Source of the DNA: Epiperipatus broadwayi
Taxonomy: Eukaryota > Onychophora > Udeonychophora > Euonychophora > Peripatidae
Assembly (NCBI GenBank): GCA_028023455.1
Contig: JAQFVV010012424.1
Location: 310,001 to 374,000 of the forward strand
Reading direction: 5' to 3'
Length of the DNA stretch: 64,000 bases
Under the pieces are notes generated by a model. It was given only the letters and a program-made list of their open reading frames with translations, had not been told where the DNA came from and did not search any database. The position numbers and the translations under genes are program-made. Positions 45,060 through 57,339 of the stretch are shown one piece after another. The stretch's first letter is position 1, and every line of letters begins with the position of its first letter.

Positions 45060-47490
45060 CTACATAACTAATTATGAATATAAGCATAAAAAGAAATGTT
45101 AAACTAAAGATATTATTTCTTAAAACCAACTAAGCTAACATGAAACAATAAATCTAAAGAAGGTCACAAAGTTTCCATGAAGATAATAACTTCTAGTTAC
45201 TAGCCTTAAAATTCACAAACAAAATATTATGAAATAAATATAATATTTGTCAAACCAATAAATAATTAATAATCAGGTCTATGGAATGAATATGAAATTG
45301 AAATTATAAATTAAGTAATAAATAAATTAGGATGTAGATAACTAAATGGATGATGAAAATGAATAATAATTAAATAATAAAATGAAATGAGCCTAAGAGT
45401 GGAGAGAAGAGAAAGAAGATGTGTTAGAATAATGAATGATTAAGATGATAATAGAATAAAAGCCAGTGAAAGGTGAATCAATTATGATACTGAATTAAGA
45501 TCAAATAAGAATGAAGAAATAAAAGAAAGATCAAGATGAAATAGGAGAACAATGTTGATGATGGAGAATGTGATCTTGAACTATAAACTAATATTGTATT
45601 AAGTGATAGTAAGATAAACTAAAATAAAATAGGGATTCCAAGCTTGACAAAACCAGAATATTCACCATAAAGTCAAAACAAGCTATAAGTTTTAAGATAA
45701 AAGAAATTTACACATTAAAGTTAGGCTGACTTTAATAAAACTGTGAAAATAACATAATTCAAATCCAAATACAATAAATAACCGTAGATATAAAATTTAC
45801 CAGAAATTTAAAATTACACTGCGAATTAGTAACGTATTCTTCTCAAGGTTCAAATAACTTAAATATTATCATTTTACAACATATATCTGGGTCAGTGAGA
45901 GGGATTTTGCCACTACCCAAATATAGCAAACAAACAGCTCGTAATACAAAATAGAATTAATACAGAATATTTAGCAACTCCAATACCAATAATATTATAA
46001 ACTTTAAGCTTTAAGAAGTACGAATAAACTTTAATAAACTAAACACAATAACTTATCAACTTTCTTTTATTAAATAATTATGGTCAATGTTATCAAGATC
46101 AGTCAGTGAATGATATATTTGATGGTTCAAATGAACAGATTAAATCAAAATTAAGTGTTTTTAATATACTTTTTAAAATAACATATGCACTTCAGGTTAA
46201 CAATATTTTAATCACTAAGTGATGATGCTTTAAATGTACTTTTAAAATATAAGGGCTTAACAAAATTATTATAATATACTAATATATAGTTAAATATACT
46301 ATATTGATTGATGATGACTTCAAAATAATAAGATAATGTATCAATAGCAACAACAATAATAATGTGGATGATGATTAGCAATAAGACCACAGACAACTAA
46401 ATAAACTTTTTAGACAACAAGATTTATTTACACTATTTACTAATTTTCTTTAAACATCAGAAATGACTATCTATCTTTCAGAAATATTATACGAAACAAG
46501 ACAGAGACATTATATAAAACAAGGTATATACCATTGAATACATGCATAATATATAAAATAGTATAGTACAGTGATACCTTCATTATCACTATCATTATCA
46601 GTTATGTTTTTTATATTTTAGAACAGGAATGTTAAACTCTGTTTATCGTAAATAAGCATTCAAGTTACCAAATAAAAGTGTATTCAAATATTTAGGATAA
46701 GTGAAAACTTTAAAATTTAAAACTTAATGTTATAACATAGTATGTTACAATATAGCTATTTTATTTATATCAGAATATGATACTGGCAATTACCATATGC
46801 AGCACAGATAATAATCATTATTATTTGATATGAAGAAATTTATTATAATAATGTGGGGACAGACATCAAATCTTGCCTATGTCCACAACATAATTATTCT
46901 AATTATTAACCTGTCTTACTGATCCATCGGCGAATCACTGCTTGATGGAAATAAAATGACATTGTACATGTGTATCCCTTATGCCATACAGAAGTTTTAT
47001 AATTACTAGTAAGTTTTGATTGGTTTATAAACTGATGAAGGTACTACAGCACAATACATACCCTATTCACAATTAGGCATACACTATTGTACCGTTTGTT
47101 TATACGGTACAAATATATTGGCATCCGGTAAGATATTTAAAAGCTAAGAAAAAGTAAATTTAGCATTCTTATTAAAAAGACAATTAAATTTTTGGTTTGT
47201 ATAATCTATTTTTTTAAAAAAACATACAATGAAAGTAAAATTTTCGTCCATATTTTTTTTTTTTGTGTCTAATTAAAAATTAAGGTAAAAATTGGAAAGA
47301 ACAAAAGACACACAAATTACTAATCCAGATAAGCTAAAAGAAAAATATTTTAGCTAATTAAAGATGGCAGAGGGACTTTGTGAAAGGAGGACTTTGTAAC
47401 TTAAATTTAAGAGAGAGTGTACAAGATTATTATCTTATATGCTGATAAAAAGACAAAGGGATGCCAGAAGTTTCAAAAATTGGATCGAGG
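45060..47490. other. No gene recognised; A+T-rich DNA
   Basis: Includes a purine-rich plus-strand stretch (about 45,350-45,560). No exon, transposon protein or clear repeat family was recognised. Confidence 0.5.
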
Positions 47491-47499
47491 TATAAAAAG

Positions 47500-47830
47500 A
47501 GGACAACTTCGATCTAGGTCTTCTCTTTACCTTCTAGTTACGTGTCTGAGAGTTGGAGGTTTCCGTGAGCATAACCTGTGGCAGTAATATACTTCTGCAC
47601 TGGTACGCCACTTGCTGTACCAAGCTGTCATGCAAGCATGGAAACGGGCCTTGTGAAGACTGCTTTTTGCAATGACAGGGTCACTACAACCGTGCCTTTT
47701 CTCCAGCTATAGAACAGAACAATAATGGAAGATGCCGGCAGGAGAGACCAATGGAAATTCTTATGAGCTCAGGATCCCATAAACCTACACCAACTTACCA
47801 ATAAGTTAAGAGTAACTTTTCCTGATTGTG
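47500..47830 (+). pseudogene. LINE 3'-region fragment, G+C-richer than surroundings
   Basis: Plus strand near 47,723-47,765 reads MEDAGRRDQWKFL then a stop, matching the DAG-x-R-x-x-W ending typical of some LINE polyproteins. Upstream, CHASMGTGLVK and related words occur out of frame. The segment is visibly richer in G+C than its flanks. The clade was not assigned. Confidence 0.45.
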
Positions 47831-48522
47831 ACAAAGTTTGCAAACAATTCTTAAAATAAGCTTAAAATAATCCCGATAAAGACTTCAAATTCTATTATCA
47901 AGAGACTCTTGTTTACCTAAGAACTATAATTGTTGAACTGTTTTTTTTAATTAAGTAATTCATATCTGGATTAGCATGCATGTCATCTTTCCAATTAATT
48001 AATGCATAATGTTTTTTTTATTTTTATATTTTAATTTGTCAGAATAAAATATTTATTTCTAATACCAACTATTCGTTGTACATTATTAATATTAATTATT
48101 AAGATTTGAAAATATAATTTACCTTTGCCAATGCTGTATTGAAACTCAATCCTCCGGAGTTTCCAGATAATTTCATCGTAACTAAATAAATAAAAGGGGT
48201 TTAGCCAGTGGATTCCGATACAGAATCCTGGCACCTTTCAAATAAATTAAAAGCTGGCTTACTTGATCCCATTATTTTAGTAGTTACATTAGTTAAAGGG
48301 TGTTGTGTGACCAGGAAAAATAATTGTGTCCATTAAGTCTTACTGAATTGTCTGACGAAACAAATTTAATAGATAGGATGTAATTTGGTCACCAAGTATG
48401 GGTAGTGAACTCGTTAAAAAACCCTAATAGAGCAGTGAAAATTATACTATAGATAAACAAGTATCCCTCAATCTAACTTTATCCTACCATTGCTATATAA
48501 TTTTAAAATATCAAGAACTTCA

Positions 48523-48800
48523 CCATACACGGTGGAAAATAACTACATAACATCATGAGATCAGACAATAAAGAGAGGCTCTACAAAAAATTATATAGTT
48601 GTACAATATGGCTGATTCCAATACCTTTTTCCTAGGTACAAAATGTGTGGACATTGTCTTATCACAGGGAAACAGAATACATGCCAAGAATATAATCCTC
48701 TTTAGGGATTAACTGTGCTAACTAAGCATTAACTATTTATCAGCCTCGACTATATAATCCTCTCATGGAATAAGCAATGGGAGAGTGCTCCATCTACCCA
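48523..48800 (+). repeat. Dispersed repeat, family D, copy 2
   Basis: Parallel to 34,790-35,120 (words listed there). Substantially diverged. Confidence 0.5.
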
Positions 48801-48839
48801 TGCACAATGTCAATGATACAATATTTGACGTCATTATAT

Positions 48840-51240
48840 GTTGCACATACTTATTAGATGAAAACTATCACAAATCTTTATCAATACAATAGCAAGATAA
48901 AATAATTCTAACAATAAAATTAAAAGATAAATATCCCATTTCACAATGCATAAACTAATAGTGTATTAAACAAACCAACATTGTAAGTCAAATGACCATT
49001 AATTATTTTTAAAAATAATGTTTTTTGCTATAACAAGACATACACATGCAGACAATGAAAAATGCCATACATTCTATAAATAAAGTGGTCATACTAATTC
49101 ATAGGCAAAATTTAATAAATATAAAATGCTTATATGGAATACTCCATATAATAAGACGATTATGTCATTATACCATACCTCTGACAAGTTATTCTGCCTG
49201 TTTACCCCTAAATAGAATATCAGAAGCTATTTTCATTAATGTAAGAGATGAGTATCTCTTTTTATCTAGACTATATTTAATATTAGATTTTAAACCAACT
49301 GGTAAAATAACAAGAAAAAATAAATATAATAAATGTATATACCTTTACATTAATCTGTCTTCAAAGCAATTATATATTCATACTACAATACTAAATATAT
49401 ATATTTTAATAACATATTAAAAACAATATACTATAATAATAAACATGAATAATAAAAAAACATTTTATCACATTTTTCTTTATCCCCTAGTTCATAGTTT
49501 ATTCCTTTATTATGAGCTGACTAATGAGGGAAAATGATGTCATGGGCAAAACATTTTATGAGTAATGCATCCATATATTTTTTTATATTTTATATTAATA
49601 TTTGATCCTGATACTAAAAAAGACAAAATGTCCTAGCAATAGAATAATAATATCATAGCTTTTATTAATCTTTTCTGCAAACAACTTTTCCCTTAAGCTG
49701 TATCTTCAAATTTAACAACAAAAGAAAACGTTCTCAAAATTATTTTGATTTTTTTTAGCCACGGTAATTTAATAAAACAATCAAAAATGATTCTAATATT
49801 TTGAATCATTTCAAAGTGTTCTTGTTTACATTCAAAATTATTATCCATTCCTACGTTCCACCAGTTTTTCAAGAAGTAGATATTTGTTCATTTATTTTCT
49901 TACATAATATAATGAATGGCTATTGTTTTCTTTTATAAAGATTTCCACAAAATATATTTAATAACCATGAGTTAAACATTTTCTTTTTACACTTATTAAA
50001 TACTGCAAACATATCTCACTTTTCATTTCTAATAGCAAAGGGCGGCAGAATTATAAAAGATTTGGCAGACAATTTTTTTCTTTTTTGAAAAAAATATATT
50101 AAGTAAGTTCCCCTTTTATAAATTGATTAAACATTATAACATTTGAAGTAACTTTTCATTTTGTTTGATTTAAATTTTAGAAATTTAGTTCAAATTATTA
50201 TCTATATTTTTATTAAGATTATTATTTACAAGCAAACATATTTTTCTTCTTTATTTATAAAGAACATGCAGAACTTTTTTCTCTCTTTTTCTTGCCATTC
50301 TAAATAAATCACACATAACTTTTAAATATATATACTGACTAAAAGTGAAACAAAAGTTCATGCTTACAATTTCTTATCCAGTCGCAAGTTTGAAGATACA
50401 TTTTGTAAATCAATTAGTTTCCAATATGGCTCTCATTTTCTTTTCCAGTATGAACTCTAGCAATTTTCAATCAATGAAGAAGTAGAGAAAATGTATACAA
50501 GGAGTTAAAATTTCTTATTCCATGGTTTTAAAAATACAATATCTTTTAATCTTGTTCAATTCAATCCCAATCTTATAACTTTTTCAGCTCTTTCTTTCTT
50601 ACTTTAATTTTGTAGGTTTTAGATGTTGAAGTCTTTCCTCTGATTTTTTTCTTGATAGTCCCCCCCCCCCCCAAACTCTGCTAAGTTATTTATACCTTTT
50701 ATTACATTGAATTGTGGTACAATTAAAGATAGACCAATGACAGCATAGTATGCATATCATTAGTAGTACTCCATCTACATTCATTCTTGATTATTACTCA
50801 GACTATTCAATATTAATTTAAACCACAATAAAAATATGCTTAATAATTGTTTACAATTATTCATTTAAAAGACTTATAAAAATAATTTTTCCAATTATTA
50901 TTCAACAATAATAAAATACCAAACATATTTATACCCCCAAATTAATAATAATACTATTAAATTATCATTTTATATTATTGAAAGCCTACAATGTGTATGA
51001 AATCTCTTCTACGCTCAAGCAGATTTTCTAGTGTATCTTGAACAGTCTAAGCTTTTATCACTCTGAGAATATTTAAGGATATAATTTACTGAATTTAAAA
51101 GATACAATCTAGCAACCACTATAACATACCATTGATGTAATTCACTGACTTTAATATTTTGCAATTGTTATTAATTAAAATTTTTCAGATTTGATCATTT
51201 AAATAAGGTTTGATATAATCGAGACCAACCATATGGTTAC
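48840..51240. other. No gene recognised; A+T-rich DNA
   Basis: Contains a 124-codon open frame at 49,046-49,420 of very biased composition that I do not consider a gene, and a 13-base C run at 50,660-50,672. Nothing else was recognised. Confidence 0.5.
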
Positions 51241-51254
51241 AATATATATATATT

Positions 51255-52050
51255 GTGGCTAAAATGTATTTTATTGTATTTAAACTATATACATTTAGTG
51301 TAAATTGATTGATAGGAAGTGAATGATATTGGTTTATTTTATATGGTGTTAAAATAAGCATCACAGATTGCTGTTTAATTTATATAAGTTTATTATTTTT
51401 TTCTAGTCATGTTTAATGAAAAGGAAAAAAGAATTTGCTTCTTTAAATATATATAGAATTAGTTAAAGATGTTGCGACTTTTTTTCAAATTATATAAAAG
51501 AAAAAAAAAGTGTTTTAAAAAAGAGTTGCTTGTAATATTGATATCAGAAAATATTTAGTCAGGCAAAATAAACAGTGAGTGCAATAGTCATTGTAATTAT
51601 AGTATGTATGTGTGTGAAAGTTTGATACATGAAATGTTCAAGTATTAGTATAAGTGATTGCTATCAGAAAAAAGAAATCCATGATATAATCATTGTAATT
51701 TTAAATTAAATTGACTATTTTAAGTATGATCCAGTTCATTGCTGTAAATTAAGCTTTCGTGAGTTTGAACTTATAGTAGTTATTTAGATCACTAGTTGTA
51801 CAGTTAAATATATACTATATAAGTTTATTAATGATTTCATATATTAGAGATTGGATTTATGCTTACATGGTTGTTAAATGAGAGTCATAATCACAGGAAC
51901 CACTCCTTAGAATTATTATAAAGAATAAATAAATGAGGGTGGATTCACCAAGATTTATGCTAGAGATATACTTGGGAGACAAATTTCATTCTAGATATGT
52001 GTTGGCCATGAAGCTGAATGAATGAATATTATTTATAAGAGTTGGCAACA
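51255..52050 (+). repeat. Direct segmental duplication, right copy
   Basis: See the left copy at 42,465-43,290. This copy has an AAATATATATAGAATTAGTT insertion after the TTTGCTTCTTT word and several deletions. Confidence 0.8.
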
Positions 52051-52849
52051 AAGGCCTGTGAATTTATTTAATGGTAAGTGTACTCATTCATATAATTATA
52101 TTTATAGTATAATCTGTGATTAGAGGATTAACATTTCAAGATTAATCAGAATAAATGTGGACCTTTTACTGAAAGTAGAATTGTTACTATAATTTGTTTA
52201 GTATTTCCATACATGTTTGTGAAACTTTAATCAAAAGATAACTTTAAAGTGACTATTAGAGTAAACTATTATCAGTTACTCAAATTCCCACTAGATTAAG
52301 TTACAACTATACATAGCCAGAAAATGCATAATTTCAGATATTAATAGTATCTAAGGAATACCTGTGTGACAAACAATTGGTAATGAAAGTAAATTTATTG
52401 TAGAAAAAATATATATTGTATGATGACATAATCAGTTTATAATAAATTATTTTTATTTGTTTAAATAGTGTGTGTATAACTTATTTTATATGTAGATTGT
52501 CAGATCTGTAATTAATTCCATTTCATCAGGAGTAACTCATAATCTACATTATTTGGCCTGCTATTATATAGTGGTATAGGTTGGTCATTTTCAGCACTAC
52601 ATATTAAAAAAAAATATTAAAAGATATTTCTTGATATTACTGCTACTATAGATAAATTTTTTGAGGTTTTTAATTTGTCATTTATCAGTTATTTTTATTC
52701 TTCAAATGTAAATTTTACTTTTCAGCAGCTTTTCTTAGCTAGTTACTTGAATATGAAGTGAAGCATTTTTTGGATTTCTTTAGGTCACTTAACCGAATAT
52801 TTGGCAGATGGTTTAGAAGTTTTTTAATCACACCTATGCAAAAGATGTG

Positions 52850-52945
52850 TGTAAATATAATATATATGGGTTGAACTTGGAGAGATCTTTTTCCTGCAAT
52901 GTTCAATAATGGTTGGAAATGATGATGATAACATGTATAGTTAAT
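52850..52945 (+). pseudogene. LINE 3' tail fragment
   Basis: Reads GGGTTGAACTTGGAGAGATC, then GCAATGTTCAATAATGGTTG and a GATGATGAT run. It matches the tail of the LINE at 54.8-55.4 kb and the minus-strand copy at 6.35-6.6 kb. Confidence 0.6.
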
Positions 52946-54229
52946 ATTACTATAAGTATTAATACTCTATTTAAAAATAGAGTATTCCTTATCATTTTAA
53001 ATTGCTATTTATTTATTCAACTGTTTTAATTATATCAAAAAAAAATTAATTGAAGCATTAGAAGAATTTAGATATAATTTTTTTGATCCACATTCAATTC
53101 CTATTACCTTCTTTGGAAAAATTCTGGTAAAAATCTTTTTTAAGCTAGTGATAAAAAATTATTTCATGATGTTTTCAGAAATAAATGTTTGGATTTTAAA
53201 ATTTTATTGTATTTAAATTATTTTTGTTTTTAATTAAAATATAAATATATATGCACATAATATTCTAAATAACTATGTGACTTTGTGTAATACATTTTTA
53301 CTATCTATGGGAATGGGTCATGTGGTCCTGCTAACAAGATCCAGAGCTTAGTGCCTTATTTTATATGTATCTGAATAAATCGATAGAGGATATCAGAGAT
53401 AATTATATTTAATTAAGATATTATGTCAATTGTGACCATGATAATTTTTTGCCCAAAGTGTCAACAAATATTAATTTCAATCTAAACAAAATCTAAGGGA
53501 AGAATGTGTTACTTATGTGGCTAGATTATCATTACATAGCAAATTATTCATATATCTGTAATATTAGCATTCTTTACATTTTATATCTATGAACTTTTTA
53601 ACTCATATAATATTACAAAGGCATCATGCCATCATCCAAAGATTTAAGATCCATCATTCTTTGATTAAGTAAGGAAAAAACCATGCCACCAGATCCCTTA
53701 GTATAGTTTATTCCTTTTCATATGCATGCATATGACAAAATTAATTTGGGTAAAAATAAAGATTCACAGGCTAAGATAGATTATTCAGTTATAAAAAATG
53801 TAGAATAAAATTGAAAATTCTTCTCTAAATAATGAATAATAGCACATGTAATTACTAGGGTTATAATAATCAACAAAAATTTAATATATTTAAATACCAA
53901 TGATAGCAATTATTATTTTTCAATTTTACTAAAAATAATTTTAAATGTGAAAGTTAAAATCAAGAGATTTATATTTCCTCTCTTTATATGATTTTTTTTT
54001 TTATTTAATAAGAGGAAACAAAATTGTTTCAAAATTTATTAAAACAATACTTTTAGAAACCATTCATTTATCTACATACATGTGGATAAAAAATTTAAAA
54101 AGATTTTTAAAAATAACCATTAATAAAATAACTTGCTTTTAAAATAAGTTAGTCTGGTATATATAAATTGTTTTCATGAATGTATTTAACATGTAATGGT
54201 TTATAACGTTAAACCGTGTGTTAGAATAT

Positions 54230-54416
54230 ATTTGTAATAACTTAATATTTGTGTTAATATTAAAAATTTGAAAATGAAGGTTATACCTTTGAAAGCGCTA
54301 GAAGAAATCAATAAAAGTTTGTTATTTATTTATTTGATTTGAGTTATCTATATATAGCCGAATTATATATGTGTGTGCATTTTTAATATTAACACAAATA
54401 TTAAGTTATTACAAAT
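54230..54416. repeat. Perfect 38-bp inverted repeat with 111-bp spacer
   Basis: Arms 54,230-54,267 and 54,379-54,416 are exact reverse complements (core TTGTAATAACTTAATATTTG). The related words ATGGTTTATAACG and ACGGTTTATAACAC occur outside on both sides in direct orientation. Resembles a small palindromic element. Confidence 0.85.
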
Positions 54417-54830
54417 GTAACGGTTTATAACACGAAAAACATTACAATTGTAATGTACTGATGGGGGTTTAAATTATTGAATTTTTCAGATTAAAATGTT
54501 CTTTAAATTATAAAAAAGAAATGTTTTATAAATACTTCAAGTAAAATTATAGAAATATTATTTAGTTCTAATAAAAAAGATGACAACTTCAAATTAGAAG
54601 TGCTGTATTACAAATACAGGCTTTTAAAAGCTATTTAACTCCTAAGACACATTAACAAAACTAAAATACTGAATCAGATAAAAATATTCTTATTCTGTTT
54701 GTAGAATAACACATTCATCAAATTTTTGTAGATGATATTTTTGTAAATGTTTCTATGCTTCAGAAATTGTTGCAAGAGTTAACAAATTAAAATAAGACTA
54801 AAGATAAATAATAAAGACAAGTAATATTCA

Positions 54831-55390
54831 ATGGATTTTTTCAAAAGAAAATATATTGATAATCATAAATTAGAAGAAGTTAGCTCCAAATATCTTGATC
54901 AAATTATTAATATAAATGGAAACATAATAGATAAAATTAATAATAGAATTAAAAAGGTATTGAGTACTTTTGTAAATATAACATTATTAAAAAGAAATAT
55001 GCCTTCTTTCAAAGAATGATTTTTCAAAGAATGGTTTTTAATATATATGTTGTACTGGCTTTTATTTATGGATTTGAAAATCAAACACTTAACAGAAAAA
55101 CAATGCATGAATTTTAGACTGCTAACTGAAATACAAAGAACAATAATAAAAAGAAATTGAAAATGAAATACATGGATGAGAGAACAAACAGAGATGAAAT
55201 AGAGTTGGGCTTGCCATATTACTAGAAAATATGATAATAAATGAACAATAAAAGCTTTAAATTGGAGAGATCATACATGAGATAAATGAATAAGAATGTA
55301 GACTAAAGAGGCTACGGAAAATTGGATTAAACTTGGAGATCTTTATTTTACAGTGGGTCAATAATAATTGAAAATGATATTTTAGAAAAA
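54831..55390 (+). pseudogene. LINE reverse-transcriptase C-terminal part
   Basis: The first 62 codons (54,831-55,019) contain SKYLDQIININGNIIDKINN then RIKKVLSTF. This matches the Y-L-G-x ... G-x-I ... E-I-x-x-R-I-x-K-x-x-x-x-F thumb/connection stretch of LINE reverse transcriptases. Past a frame break come LLFMDLKIKHLTEKQ, then WACHITRKYDNK and, near 55,310, ENWIKLGDLYF, the conserved G-H-I-x-R-x-x-D-N-K-W region and tail. Interrupted by stops. It is the longest fragment of the LINE family also seen at 6.35 and 52.85 kb. Confidence 0.72.
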
Positions 55391-55399
55391 TTATAAGCT

Positions 55400-57200
55400 A
55401 TGTTGGAAAAGTCTGTTATGGATAAGAAAAAGAAAAGAAAAGAGGTTGATTGATAAAAGTGATTAACTAAGAATGTTTACAAAATATAGCAAAAATTTTC
55501 CAACACTAGAAACAAACTATAGTTTCAGAATCCAAAGCATAAAACACTTTGTCACTGGTGAAGTTTCTGCATCATATCACAAGCATTTTTACATCAATAC
55601 CGATTAATCCAGAACTTTGAATCTCTAGCAAAGTAATAGACACTTATTTATCAACTAATACTGGATTGAACTAGTTAATTGGAAAAATATGGCCTGAAAA
55701 AAATTTAAAAATACACTGGTGTGAACATAAATTCCTGGTTGCGAACAGAGTAGGTGAGTGCATTCATTTCTTCATGGTTTGGTTTTTTTCAATGTTGACA
55801 ATGTTATATATTTAAAAAATATTTTTTGTCTTTATTGTACTTATTAATGTCTATTTGGAGTAAAGATGGACAAGAATTAATTCACTAGATCACAAAGTTC
55901 AATAACTTTTGGCAGATACAAGTTTTACAGATAAATTATTTTGCATTTATAATTTAACGTGTTGAAACCACAAAAAAATGTTCAGGATATCATTTCAGTC
56001 ATTTTCTCAATTAAAATTGAACCACATAGTATATGAAAAAATTACTGATTACTATTACATTTAATAATTCATTTTTTTCATTGCAGATGGTATATCTGAA
56101 TTTATCAGATATTACAATAAAATAATGAATGCAAGATTTATAATGTCTTTAAAAGAGTTTTCACTTGAACAGTTGAATCCCAAGATTTTCAGTTTGACTA
56201 TAAATTTTAAGGAATATGGACAGACATGGCTTAGATTATTGAACTTTAAAATCAAGAGAACAATTCTCAGATTCGACTCTTTACTTCCTCCTTTGGTTAC
56301 ATAGGATGAAACTGCCCACTTTTTTAAATATGATTTTGGAATAATGCATTATTGAATTTTTCAAAAACTTCAATATTTTATTCAATTAAATGATATTATA
56401 ACTGTTACATAAAAATATTATCTATTTGATAGAAATTTTACATATTAAAAATATTTACACAAGATTACTTTTCTTAATATTAATCATCAAATAAAATATT
56501 TAGGGACACTATTGTTATTAATTGTATATAAACTTTAATTATCAACAATAAATATAAAACATACAACAAATTTTTATTATAAAAAAAAAAAAAAAAACAA
56601 ATATGCAAATTTTTAGATATTTTAAATATCCAAATTATTATATTTTTTTCCATGTTTTATGAAAGCAGTAATAGCAAAAATATACAATATATTAAAAACT
56701 GTTTTTTAATCCAAATTGTTAAGTTTTTCTTATTATATTTATTTTTGTGCTTTTACATTTTAAAAACTTGAATATAAACTAATACTCATAATAGTCAACA
56801 ATATTGAATATAAATATTTGAATAATTTTAAATATGTAAATTTTTAATCACTGTAAAACTATGGTAACAAAAATACATATTTATTATAATACTTCTTGAT
56901 TTTATATTAATTAATATTAATAATAAGCATAGTTATAAGAAAAGATAAGTATTTATAAGGCAGATTGTCACATGTGGGATACTTATAATTTTTTTTCTTA
57001 ATATTAAATGGCATTATACTATTTAATTATACAGTAATTTGAAATTACTGTATTTTCAAGTGCTGATGTGTAACAAAAATAATACTTTAACATAAATATC
57101 TAATATTTGGAAAATTTATATAGAAACTTTAAAAAGCCTCGATAAACGAATTCATTTCACTCTAGTTATTCAATAACTGTGGCAGCTGAAATTTTACATT
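55400..57200. other. No gene recognised; contains a tRNA-like repeat
   Basis: Apart from the tRNA-like segment at 56,215-56,315 nothing was recognised. Composition is strongly A+T-rich with a long A run near 56,580. Confidence 0.5.
56215..56315 (+). repeat. tRNA-derived SINE-like segment
   Basis: ACATGGCTTAGATTATTGAA looks like a tRNA A-box region and CTCAGATTCGACTC like a B-box about 45 bp later. No acceptor-stem pairing. Probably a decayed SINE head of a family distinct from the others here. Confidence 0.45.
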
Positions 57201-57258
57201 GATTTTTAAACCACAAAAATAATACAAAAATTATTTGTAGTTTTAGATTTAAACTTAC

Positions 57259-57294
57259 CACACAATCAGTACCACCAACAATCGTCAAAAGCAT
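57259..57294 (-). CDS. Very weak candidate first coding exon
   Basis: Minus-strand ATG followed by 11 codons (MLLTIVGGTDCV) ending exactly at a consensus donor GTAAGT. The peptide is balanced in composition, unlike the flanks. No partner exon or family was identified, so this could be chance. Confidence 0.2.
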
Positions 57295-57339
57295 ATTATT
57301 AATTATATATTAATAATTTTGTGTAAAATTATCAGTTAA

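Noticed and set aside
49046-49420. Longest isolated open frame (124 codons, plus strand)
   Set aside because: Biased composition rich in Ile, Tyr, Asn and Lys, no family resemblance, no splice or promoter context. Expected by chance in DNA this rich in A+T when stops happen to be sparse.
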